Shown here: in pieces, positions 1-6,399 of the stretch
How the letters are laid out: every line of letters starts with the position of its first letter
Position numbering within the stretch: the first letter of the stretch is position 1
Assembly (NCBI RefSeq): GCF_010731855.1
Contig: NZ_AP022620.1
Span: forward strand, 4,898,001 to 4,962,000
Length of the DNA: 64,000 nt
Direction: 5' to 3'
Source of the DNA: Mycolicibacterium anyangense
Lineage (GTDB): Bacteria > Actinomycetota > Actinomycetes > Mycobacteriales > Mycobacteriaceae
Notes under the pieces: generated by a model
Databases searched by the model: none
Seen by the model: the letters and a program-made list of their open reading frames with translations, nothing else
What the model was told of the DNA's origin: nothing
Program-made: the position numbers and the translations under genes

Positions 1-46
1 GACCGTCGACGATGAGTCCGTTGCGGATGACGAGGTCGTAAGTCAT
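1..46 (-). CDS. Amidohydrolase (N-acyl-D-amino-acid deacylase type), N-terminal fragment
   Basis: The first 15 codons of a minus-strand gene run off the left edge, starting at the ATG at 46. The visible peptide MTYDLVIRNGLIVDG is the typical first beta strand of amidohydrolase-superfamily enzymes (D-aminoacylase, dihydroorotase and related proteins), which begin with an 'xDLVIRNGxIVDG' stretch. Nothing beyond the start can be judged, so substrate and catalytic metal ligands are unknown. It is divergent from the VOC gene that begins 30 bases away. Confidence 0.6.
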   Translation of the reverse strand, partial: MTYDLVIRNGLIVDG

Positions 47-75
47 GGTTCCGAGATTACGTCGGCTCGGCCTGC

Positions 76-489
76 ATGATGGGTGCTGTGATCGATCACT
101 TCGGAATCAATTGCGCGGACTACGCCGCATCGCGGAAGTTCTACGACACGGTGCTGGCGGTGCTCGGGTATCTGCCGGTGATGGACTTCGGTCCGGCGAC
201 CGGTTACGGGCGCGACGGCCACCCGAGTTTCTGGATCTCCGACGGAGCCGGGATGGGGCCCAACCGGGAGACACACATCGCCTTCGCCGCCGCCGACGAG
301 AATGCCGTCAACTCGTTCTACGACGCCGCGATGGGTCTTGGCGCCGAATCCCTTCATGCGCCCCGACTGTGGCCGGAGTACCACCCCGGTTACTACGGTG
401 CGTTCGTCCGCGACCCCGACGGCAACAATGTCGAGGCCGTGTTTCACGGGGCGCAGCCCGCCGTCCAGGTTCCGACCAATTCCGCGTAG
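76..489 (+). CDS. VOC family (glyoxalase/bleomycin-resistance fold) protein
   Basis: A 137-residue single-domain protein with the vicinal oxygen chelate fold. It begins with VIDHFGINCADYAASRKFYD, the usual first beta-alpha unit with a metal-ligand histidine. It has a second histidine in ETHIAFAA and the closing strand DPDGNNVEAVFHG, whose glutamate is normally the third ligand. These positions suggest a metal-dependent lyase, isomerase or dioxygenase, but the substrate cannot be read. ATGs at 76 and 79 and a GTG at 88 are all possible starts; the GTG would begin directly at the conserved VIDH. It ends 10 bases before a DinB-fold gene and may be co-transcribed with it. Confidence 0.8.
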   Translation: MMGAVIDHFGINCADYAASRKFYDTVLAVLGYLPVMDFGPATGYGRDGHPSFWISDGAGMGPNRETHIAFAAADENAVNSFYDAAMGLGAESLHAPRLWPEYHPGYYGAFVRDPDGNNVEAVFHGAQPAVQVPTNSA

Positions 490-499
490 CGTCGAGGTC

Positions 500-1024
500 A
501 TGGCCGACTCACCCACCGATGCCGCTGCCGCGCGCGAACTGCTGCGCGACGCATTCACCCGCATCATCGAGCATGTCGACGACCTGACCGACGACCTGAC
601 CGACGAGGTGTCCTTCTTCCGGCCCACCGCGACGGCCAACAGCATCGCGTGGCTCATCTGGCACAGCGCGCGGATCCAGGACGCCCAGCTGGCCGCGATC
701 ACTGGGTCTGAGCAGGTGTGGTTCAGCGGTGGATGGGTGGACCAGTTCGACCTGGACCTGCCGCGGGACGCGCACGGGTACGGTCACACTCCCGAGGAGG
801 TCGGAAAGGTGCGCGCCCCGGCGGATCTGCTGGCCGGCTATTACCACGCCGTGCACAAGAGCGCGCTGGAATACATCGCGACCGTCGACGCCGCCGAACT
901 GGCTCGCGTGGTGGACCGGAACTGGGACCCGCCGGTGACCGCCACTGTGCGGCTGGTCAGCATCTTCGACGATTGCATGCAGCATTTGGGCCAGGCCGCC
1001 TATATCCGGGGGATCTGGCGCTGA
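500..1024 (+). CDS. DinB-superfamily (DUF664-like) protein, possible mycothiol-dependent enzyme
   Basis: A 174-residue helical protein of the DinB/YfiT four-helix-bundle superfamily. Metal-binding histidines are plausible in WLIWHSARIQDAQ, after the first long helix, and in the final DDCMQHLGQAAYIRGI helix, where the family carries its third ligand. In mycobacteria several members are mycothiol-dependent S-transferases or maleylpyruvate-isomerase-like enzymes; that role is inferred from the family. The ATG at 500 is chosen because the conserved helix starts just after it, and upstream in-frame sequence overlaps the VOC gene. The stop TGA at 1022 is embedded in a CTGA that may be the start of the next gene. 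Confidence 0.75.
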   Translation: MADSPTDAAAARELLRDAFTRIIEHVDDLTDDLTDEVSFFRPTATANSIAWLIWHSARIQDAQLAAITGSEQVWFSGGWVDQFDLDLPRDAHGYGHTPEEVGKVRAPADLLAGYYHAVHKSALEYIATVDAAELARVVDRNWDPPVTATVRLVSIFDDCMQHLGQAAYIRGIWR

Positions 1025-1641
1025 CGGCCGCGCGGTGGTGGCCGCTGATCGCGGTGCCGTCGATGGTGGTGCTCGGTCTGGCGGTGGGTCACGGCTCGAC
1101 GCCGATCGACGCTTGGTTCCAGCAGGCCAACGGCAGCGGGCTCGGGCGGCTGCTCTTCTTCACTGATGTGCGCACCATGGCGGTCGTCCTGCTGGTCGCG
1201 GTCTTGGCGGCGATGGCCGCCAAGCGGTGGTTCCTCGTCGTGCTGATGGTGGTCAGTCCTGTTGCGGCGGTGATGATTGCGGGCTGGCTCAAGCGACTGT
1301 TCGGCCGTGAGAAGGATGGCGCACTGGCCTATCCCAGCGGTCATACGACAGTGATGGTGATGGTGCTCGGCATGGTGATTCTGCTGGTCGGTCTGCGACT
1401 GTGGGTGATGCTCGCGGCCGGACTGTGGACGCTGCTGGGGGTGGTCGGCCAGGCGGTGTCCTACCACTACTTCACCGACGCAGTCGGTGCTGTGCTGCTG
1501 GCGTCCTCGGTGCTGTGCGTCGTCGCGCTGATCGAGCACCGGCCGTTCACTCCGTCGTCACCGTCACGTCGGCCGGAGGAGCTATTTTGCGCCGGTGACA
1601 CTGGAGATGAACGGCTTCAAGGTTTTCGACGACGACGATGA
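1021..1641 (+). CDS. PAP2-family membrane phosphatase
   Basis: A small integral-membrane phosphatase of the type 2 phosphatidic acid phosphatase family, with about five hydrophobic helices. The catalytic signature is present as KRLFGREKDGALAYPSGH, followed by SYHYFTDAVGA, whose histidine and aspartate correspond to the third PAP2 motif. The likely substrate is a lipid phosphate or polyprenyl pyrophosphate. The start is uncertain. CTG at 1021 overlaps the previous stop as CTGA and gives a complete first transmembrane helix (TAARWWPLIAVPSMVV), whereas GTG at 1054 would cut that helix in half. Its 3' end overlaps the polyphosphate kinase start by about 47 bases. Confidence 0.75.
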   Translation: MTAARWWPLIAVPSMVVLGLAVGHGSTPIDAWFQQANGSGLGRLLFFTDVRTMAVVLLVAVLAAMAAKRWFLVVLMVVSPVAAVMIAGWLKRLFGREKDGALAYPSGHTTVMVMVLGMVILLVGLRLWVMLAAGLWTLLGVVGQAVSYHYFTDAVGAVLLASSVLCVVALIEHRPFTPSSPSRRPEELFCAGDTGDERLQGFRRRR

Positions 1642-2455
1642 CGACCCGGTGTTGCTGGATGCCGCCGGCCTGCCTGTCGACACCTGGCGGGAGAACTACC
1701 CGTACGACGAGCGGATGTCGCGCAGCGAGTACGAGGAGCAGAAGCGGCTGCTGCAGATCGAACTGCTGAAGCTGCAGAAGTGGAGCCAGGCGAACGGGCA
1801 CCGGCACGTGATCGTGTTCGAGGGGCGTGACGCCGCGGGCAAGGGTGGCACCATCAAGCGGTTCATGGAACATCTCAATCCGCGGGGCGCCCGGGTGGTC
1901 GCGCTGGAGAAGCCGACGGAGAAGGAAACCACCCAGTGGTACTTCCAGCGCTACGTCAACCATCTGCCGGCTGCCGGTGAGATCGTGCTGTTCGATCGGT
2001 CTTGGTACAACCGCGCCGGGGTGGAGCGTGTCATGGGCTACTGCACGCCCAAGCAGCATGCCGAGTTTGTCCGGCAGGCCCCGTTGTTCGAACAGATGCT
2101 GGTCAACGACGGCATCAGCCTGACCAAGCTCTGGTTCTCGGTGTCGTCCTCCGAGCAGCGCACCCGATTCACAATCCGCCAGGTAGACCCGGTGCGGCAG
2201 TGGAAGCTGTCACCGACCGATCTGGCGTCGCTGGACAAGTGGCATGACTACACCGCGGCCAAGGAAGACATGTTCGCCTGGACGGACACCGAGATTGCGC
2301 CGTGGACGGTCATCAAGAGCAACGACAAGAAGCGTGCCCGGATCAACGCGATGCGGCATGTCCTGAGTAAGTTCAACTATGAGAACAAGGATCATGAAGT
2401 GGTCGGCAATCCTGATCCCCTGATCGTGGGCCGCGCGACGTCTCATTCCGACTGA
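1595..2455 (+). CDS. ppk2: Polyphosphate kinase 2 (PPK2 family)
   Basis: A 286-residue single-domain PPK2 that transfers phosphate between polyphosphate and nucleotides, often polyP-driven GDP/ADP phosphorylation. The Walker A segment is EGRDAAGKGGTIKRF, Walker B is VLFDRSWYNRAGVERVMG, and the lid region lies around EQRTRFTIRQVDPVRQWKLSP. Length and motifs fit the class I one-domain type. The start is taken at GTG 1595, with a GGAGGA ribosome-binding stretch at about 1574; ATG 1607 is an alternative. It overlaps the PAP2 gene and may be coupled to it. A second, divergent PPK2 gene lies at 24260-25117. Confidence 0.9.
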   Translation: MTLEMNGFKVFDDDDDDPVLLDAAGLPVDTWRENYPYDERMSRSEYEEQKRLLQIELLKLQKWSQANGHRHVIVFEGRDAAGKGGTIKRFMEHLNPRGARVVALEKPTEKETTQWYFQRYVNHLPAAGEIVLFDRSWYNRAGVERVMGYCTPKQHAEFVRQAPLFEQMLVNDGISLTKLWFSVSSSEQRTRFTIRQVDPVRQWKLSPTDLASLDKWHDYTAAKEDMFAWTDTEIAPWTVIKSNDKKRARINAMRHVLSKFNYENKDHEVVGNPDPLIVGRATSHSD

Positions 2456-2484
2456 GGCCGGGCGCGTCCCAATGAGGAGGACGC

Positions 2485-3324
2485 GTGCGGTTCGTGGCCA
2501 CATTGCTGATGTGGCTCGTCACCACTGTCTTGCTGGCTGTTGCCCTGCCGGCGGCGTGGGTGCAGCAGCACTTGGTCGACGGTGACGGGTATGCGGCGCT
2601 GGCGCAGAAGGCCGCCGCCGATCCGGGCCTGAAATCGGCCGTGGCCGGTGAGCTGACGACCCAGGTGGCGCGGCTGGGCACCGGCGTCAATACCGGGACG
2701 GTGAGTCTGGTGGCGGCCACGTATACGGCAAGCTCGGCATTTCCCGGACAGTTCGCGCAGGCGAACCGCTTCGCGCACCGGTGGCTGTTCACCGATTCTG
2801 TGCAATCCAGTGTCGACTCGCAGGGTCGCTGGGTGATCGACTTCGCGCCGATGCTGTCCGACGCCGCGTTCAAGGAGACGTTGAGCGACTACAACATCAC
2901 GGTGCCGACGTCGGTGCCAATTCCGTTGACCGACAATGCGCCATCGATCTTGCGTCCGGGTGCGCTTCGGCCGGTGGCGGCCTACGGGCCGTGGGCCAGC
3001 GTGGGGTTGGCGGTGCTGACCGCCGTCGCGGCACTGCTGACGTTGTTCGTGGCCCGCAGCCGCGGAAAGATGCTGGTCGGGTTGGGTGTGGCTGGGCTAC
3101 TGGTGGGCGGATTAGGTTGGGCAGCAATCGAATTCGGTCGACGGCATCTGAATACTCTGCTGGACAACTCGTCGGGCAACATCCGGCGGATCGCCGAGGC
3201 CATGGTGAACACCGCAGTCAACAGCATGCATCAGTGGCTGAACATCTCGCTGATTGTCGGTGGGGGACTGGTGTTGATCGGTGTGATCGTGACGCTGCTG
3301 GCGGGGCTGGCGAAGTCGAGCTAA
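2485..3324 (+). CDS. Conserved membrane protein, function unknown
   Basis: A 279-residue protein with an N-terminal transmembrane helix or uncleaved signal (residues 1-24), an extracytoplasmic region of about 140 residues, and three C-terminal helices near 168-190, 195-217 and 251-275. This topology is common in actinobacterial envelope proteins, but I recognise no catalytic motif. GTG 2485 is supported by a GAGGAG ribosome-binding site about 8 bases upstream. It follows the polyphosphate kinase by 29 bases. Its TAA (3322-3324) overlaps the stop codon of the convergent gene at 3321, so the two genes share their final bases. Confidence 0.7.
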   Translation: MRFVATLLMWLVTTVLLAVALPAAWVQQHLVDGDGYAALAQKAAADPGLKSAVAGELTTQVARLGTGVNTGTVSLVAATYTASSAFPGQFAQANRFAHRWLFTDSVQSSVDSQGRWVIDFAPMLSDAAFKETLSDYNITVPTSVPIPLTDNAPSILRPGALRPVAAYGPWASVGLAVLTAVAALLTLFVARSRGKMLVGLGVAGLLVGGLGWAAIEFGRRHLNTLLDNSSGNIRRIAEAMVNTAVNSMHQWLNISLIVGGGLVLIGVIVTLLAGLAKSS

Positions 3325-4037
3325 GGGCGATCGCGTTCCTCTTGAGCGTCGAGTTCGGCGTAATGCCGGGCGACCGGATCACGCAAGCCGTAGCCCATCG
3401 GCCGCTTGGTACCTATCGAATAGCCGACGATGTACAACACCGGCGGTAGGAAGAACATCAGCACCGATACGGCCACGATGATGAAGGCCTGCACCTTCTG
3501 CCCGCGTGCCATCGGTAGTTTGCGGGTGGCATCGTCGATCCCGCCCATAAGAGCGAGGATGCAGATAAGTCCGCCAGCCGGAAGTGTGTGCGGATCCCAT
3601 CCAAGTTTTGCCCCGCCGACGGCGACGAATACGACGAAGACAGCAAACAGCCACCACGCCTTCGGCGCTGTCACGGCGCCCGGATAGCTGTCACGGGGTG
3701 GTAGTTGAGGTGGCTCGTCAGTGTCCTGGTCGCTTGGGTCAGGCGTAGTGGGGGGAGTTGTGAACGAACGAACGCGGCCGCGAATGACGATGTAGGGAGT
3801 TCGAAAGTAGGTGTAGAACAGCAGTATTGATCCCATACCGACGCCGAATATGACGACTGTCTTCCAGCCGCGAGAGGCCAGACTCAACGAGATGAAGGTG
3901 ATACCCAGGAACGAGCTGAGCCAGAACAGCCAGCGTTCGTACTGGGGGTCTTTGACGAAGGCTGTCCCGATCCAGGCGACGAGAACGAGCGCACCTCCGG
4001 CGATGAGCAGCCAGTTCGACCAAGTCTCAAGCGTCAC
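3321..4037 (-). CDS. Multi-pass membrane protein, distal member of a candidate toxin/immunity cassette
   Basis: A 238-residue protein with about six hydrophobic segments (residues 9-27, 35-54, 60-78, 127-144, 153-166, 184-206) and a proline/threonine/aspartate-rich cytoplasmic linker near 93-118. It starts with GTG at 4037. I recognise no enzyme family. A 60-base line inside the gene counts to about 58 per cent GC, clearly below most of the window. It is the last minus-strand gene after the DUF2563-like gene, the 511-residue protein and a smaller membrane protein, with a 130-base gap before it. Given that order, an immunity or accessory role is inferred, not shown. Confidence 0.6.
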   Translation of the reverse strand: MTLETWSNWLLIAGGALVLVAWIGTAFVKDPQYERWLFWLSSFLGITFISLSLASRGWKTVVIFGVGMGSILLFYTYFRTPYIVIRGRVRSFTTPPTTPDPSDQDTDEPPQLPPRDSYPGAVTAPKAWWLFAVFVVFVAVGGAKLGWDPHTLPAGGLICILALMGGIDDATRKLPMARGQKVQAFIIVAVSVLMFFLPPVLYIVGYSIGTKRPMGYGLRDPVARHYAELDAQEERDRP

Positions 4038-4167
4038 GGGCGGAGTTCCGGGAATGGGCTATGGGGAAGGCCGAAAATGCAGACGGTCTGCTCACCATGG
4101 TCGAGGTTGATCGGGGTGAGGATCGTGGATAGCAGCCTCCGAGCGCTGGCATCTTCGGTCCCGCGCG

Positions 4168-4509
4168 CTATTCCGCGTCCTGGTCGTCGGCTAAGGCTGG
4201 TGGCCGGTCGGCGCGGCGATTAATGGCAAAGGCTGCATAAATGCGGCCGTGGATCTTGATCCGATTGGTCCAAAAGAACGCGATACCGCACAAGGTGACG
4301 CTGGCCATGATCGCTACGAACAGCCCGCCGCGCCAGTTGGGCAGCTGTGACAGGAACATCAATGGTATGGCTATTGTGCAACCAGCCCACCAAACACGAC
4401 GCTCAATTGAGTCCGGCGAGAGTGTCTCAGATTTCCACAAAGGGAAGCTGCTGAAGATTGTGCCACCGGCAAGCGCTGCGACCGCGGCGTAGCCAAGAGC
4501 TTGTTGCAC
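4168..4509 (-). CDS. Small three-helix membrane protein, candidate immunity protein
   Basis: A predicted 113-residue protein starting at GTG 4509, one base after the stop codon of the upstream 511-residue gene, so translational coupling is likely. Hydrophobic segments lie near residues 4-24, 39-56 and 61-80, followed by a charged tail. The reading frame continues upstream into the toxin-like gene, but GTG 4509 is the sensible start. One 60-base line counts to about 57 per cent GC. No family is recognised. A small polytopic membrane protein immediately downstream of a gene with a membrane-active C-terminus fits an immunity protein; this is inference from arrangement. Confidence 0.55.
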   Translation of the reverse strand: MQQALGYAAVAALAGGTIFSSFPLWKSETLSPDSIERRVWWAGCTIAIPLMFLSQLPNWRGGLFVAIMASVTLCGIAFFWTNRIKIHGRIYAAFAINRRADRPPALADDQDAE

Positions 4510-4510
4510 T

Positions 4511-6046
4511 CTATCCAACCTTCCCGTCGCTGTTTGACGAGGCAAAGCTTGAATCGACAAGACCGCCGAACATGCCGCCGAGCTTCTGGCCTCCCTCACC
4601 ACCCAGGTAACTTGCGGCGACGACGATCGCCGCTGTGGTCCAAGGGCCGGTTACAGACCCGAGCAAGGCCGCCGCGCCCCACCCTGCAGCTATGCCGCCT
4701 GCGACGTTGCCGCTGGCTTCACCAAACTCCTCGTATTTGTGATCGCCACCCTGGTTTTGGAGTAGGTCGATGAACGCGATCCCAAACTGCAGCGCGTCGC
4801 CCGTGTTTCCCGCGTACTTCGCGATTCGCGCCCATTTGACTGCGTCATCTGGTGATAGCAGATCCTCCAGCTTGGCATGGCGCCCTTGGGGAATGGCATC
4901 GGCGTACGTTTCGGTTGCTTTCAAGGGGAAGCCCGCTACCTCGGCCATGTCACCGGCGCGGTGCAACAGATCCATGATCACTACCTTGGCGCCGGCCTCC
5001 GACATCCCTTGACTCGTCAACGCCGTCATCGCCCGTTCCACCGCGACGACCCGCCCGTACTGCTCACCCTCGTCCAGCGCCTGCGTCGCCTGATCTGCCG
5101 TCATCGCGGGCAGCCCGTACGTTCCCCGTTCCAGCCGCTGCTGCATGTCCAGCCGCGAACGGGCTCGGCTGCGCGCGTCACCACCGAGCACCGGGTCCGT
5201 CGGCAAGGGGCCGACAAAATTGGCCATCCGGAAGTCGTCCAGGCGCTCACCGGCCAACCGCCTCGCGTCGGGAGTGGCAGCGGGATCCGTCGTGGCGGCC
5301 AGATCGCGCAATCGTGCTGCAGCTGCGGACTTTTCGGGCGTCATCGCACCGCCACTGTTCACCAATGCCTCGTCCTTGGCCCGCTGGTTGGCCTCGTACC
5401 AGTCGGTGGCCTCTCGGCCGCGCTGCTCGGGCCCCAGTTCGCCGTCGCCGTCGGCGTCCTCGATCGGCGCAGGATCGTAGCCGTGGTCGGCACGCAGTGT
5501 CGTCAGGGAAGCGTTGAGCTTGCTCGAATAGTCGTCACGCAGCGCCGTCACCTGATGCAGGACGTTGGCCGTGGCAGTTATCGCGCTGTCCTCGAGAGCC
5601 GCCGTGTCCTGGTGCTGGGTCAACGCCTGCCCGATCAGAGCGTCGATGTAGTGCAGCTGAGTGTTGAGGTTCTCCACCTCCATGCCGGAGAAGCGTTGCG
5701 TCTCAGCGAGTGTGGCGGCTATGCCGGCCAAGTCGGCACCGATCGCCGGCAGCTGGTCCTGCTGGACCATCAAACGCGTCGTCGCCCGCTGGACTTCGGC
5801 ACTGTCATTGATCGGATGCCCGCCATCCTCCCGGTTCCATGAGGCGCGAAACCGCGCCTGTGCCTCGGTGAACTCCTTGTACGTCTCGGCCGTGCAGGCG
5901 CCCGCCTCGAAGAATGCCCGGCCCAGGTCGGAGATCGCCCCGGGGTCGCCACTCTGAACCGTCGCATCGACCTTCCACGGATCGCCGCCCGCCTCGCCGA
6001 TCAGCGCCCCGACGCTGATATGCGTCAGGTTCGGATACTCGCTCAC
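4511..6046 (-). CDS. Candidate secreted polymorphic toxin-like protein with hydrophobic glycine-rich C-terminus
   Basis: A 511-residue protein, GTG start at 6046, overlapping the upstream DUF2563-like gene by four bases (GTGA). Residues 1-190 are helical with long amphipathic stretches. Residues 197-208 form a DADGDGELGPEQ calcium-loop-like sequence. Residues 446-496 are a hydrophobic Gly/Ala hairpin (GNVAGGIAAGWGAAALLG, then AAIVVAASYLGGEGGQKLGG). GC is about 73 per cent in the first two thirds and falls to about 60 per cent from near residue 355 onward, as expected if the C-terminus was exchanged. The linkage to a DUF2563 partner is known to me in mycobacteria as an uncharacterised, possibly ESX-linked pair. 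The pore-forming toxin role is inferred. Confidence 0.6.
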   Translation of the reverse strand: MSEYPNLTHISVGALIGEAGGDPWKVDATVQSGDPGAISDLGRAFFEAGACTAETYKEFTEAQARFRASWNREDGGHPINDSAEVQRATTRLMVQQDQLPAIGADLAGIAATLAETQRFSGMEVENLNTQLHYIDALIGQALTQHQDTAALEDSAITATANVLHQVTALRDDYSSKLNASLTTLRADHGYDPAPIEDADGDGELGPEQRGREATDWYEANQRAKDEALVNSGGAMTPEKSAAAARLRDLAATTDPAATPDARRLAGERLDDFRMANFVGPLPTDPVLGGDARSRARSRLDMQQRLERGTYGLPAMTADQATQALDEGEQYGRVVAVERAMTALTSQGMSEAGAKVVIMDLLHRAGDMAEVAGFPLKATETYADAIPQGRHAKLEDLLSPDDAVKWARIAKYAGNTGDALQFGIAFIDLLQNQGGDHKYEEFGEASGNVAGGIAAGWGAAALLGSVTGPWTTAAIVVAASYLGGEGGQKLGGMFGGLVDSSFASSNSDGKVG

Positions 6047-6342
6047 AGCACGGCCCGCAGCGCCTCGGCGTTGCGGTCCTCCATGTCCACGAACGCCGAG
6101 GCTGTGGTGTGGGCCTTGTCCCCGAGCACCCCGAGCCGGCTCTGGTGGTCGCGCAGCCGTCGCATGTGGGTGGTGTGGGCATCGTCGAGAGCCCCGCAGA
6201 ACGACTCAGCCGCACCGAAGGCGCCGAAGATCCCCGCCGCTACCGTGCCGCGTGCCAGCCGGTCGGCGCCCTCCATGGCAAGCCAGGCCGCGTTGTACGA
6301 CCGGTTTGCACCCGACCGCATCTCATCGACGTCGACCCGCAC
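6043..6342 (-). CDS. DUF2563-like small helical protein, possible ESX/type VII partner
   Basis: A 99-residue helical protein, GTG start at 6342 with a GGAGGGG ribosome-binding site about 10 bases upstream. Its sequence (MRVDVDEMRSGANRSYNAA, then RDHQSRLGVLGDKAH and DMEDRNAEALRAVL) matches my memory of the mycobacterial DUF2563 family: WXG100-sized helical hairpin proteins encoded ahead of large uncharacterised proteins. No clear WXG turn or C-terminal YxxxD/E secretion signal is visible, so secretion is uncertain. It is the first gene of the minus-strand cassette and overlaps the 511-residue gene by four bases, implying coupled translation and perhaps a complex. Confidence 0.65.
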   Translation of the reverse strand: MRVDVDEMRSGANRSYNAAWLAMEGADRLARGTVAAGIFGAFGAAESFCGALDDAHTTHMRRLRDHQSRLGVLGDKAHTTASAFVDMEDRNAEALRAVL

Positions 6343-6359
6343 CGCACTACCCCTCCGAA

Positions 6360-6373
6360 GTTAGCTGTTAGCT
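6360..6373 (-). promoter_or_regulatory. Tandem heptamer in the promoter region of the DUF2563-like cassette
   Basis: Two head-to-tail copies of GTTAGCT (plus-strand reading) lie at 6360-6366 and 6367-6373, just upstream of the ribosome-binding site of the cassette's first gene. The short gap 6343-6399 is AT-richer than its surroundings and is the only place for a cassette-specific promoter after the peptidase gene. A regulatory role is suggested by position only. Confidence 0.3.
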
Positions 6374-6399
6374 AGAGGGTACTACGGAATGTTTGCTGG

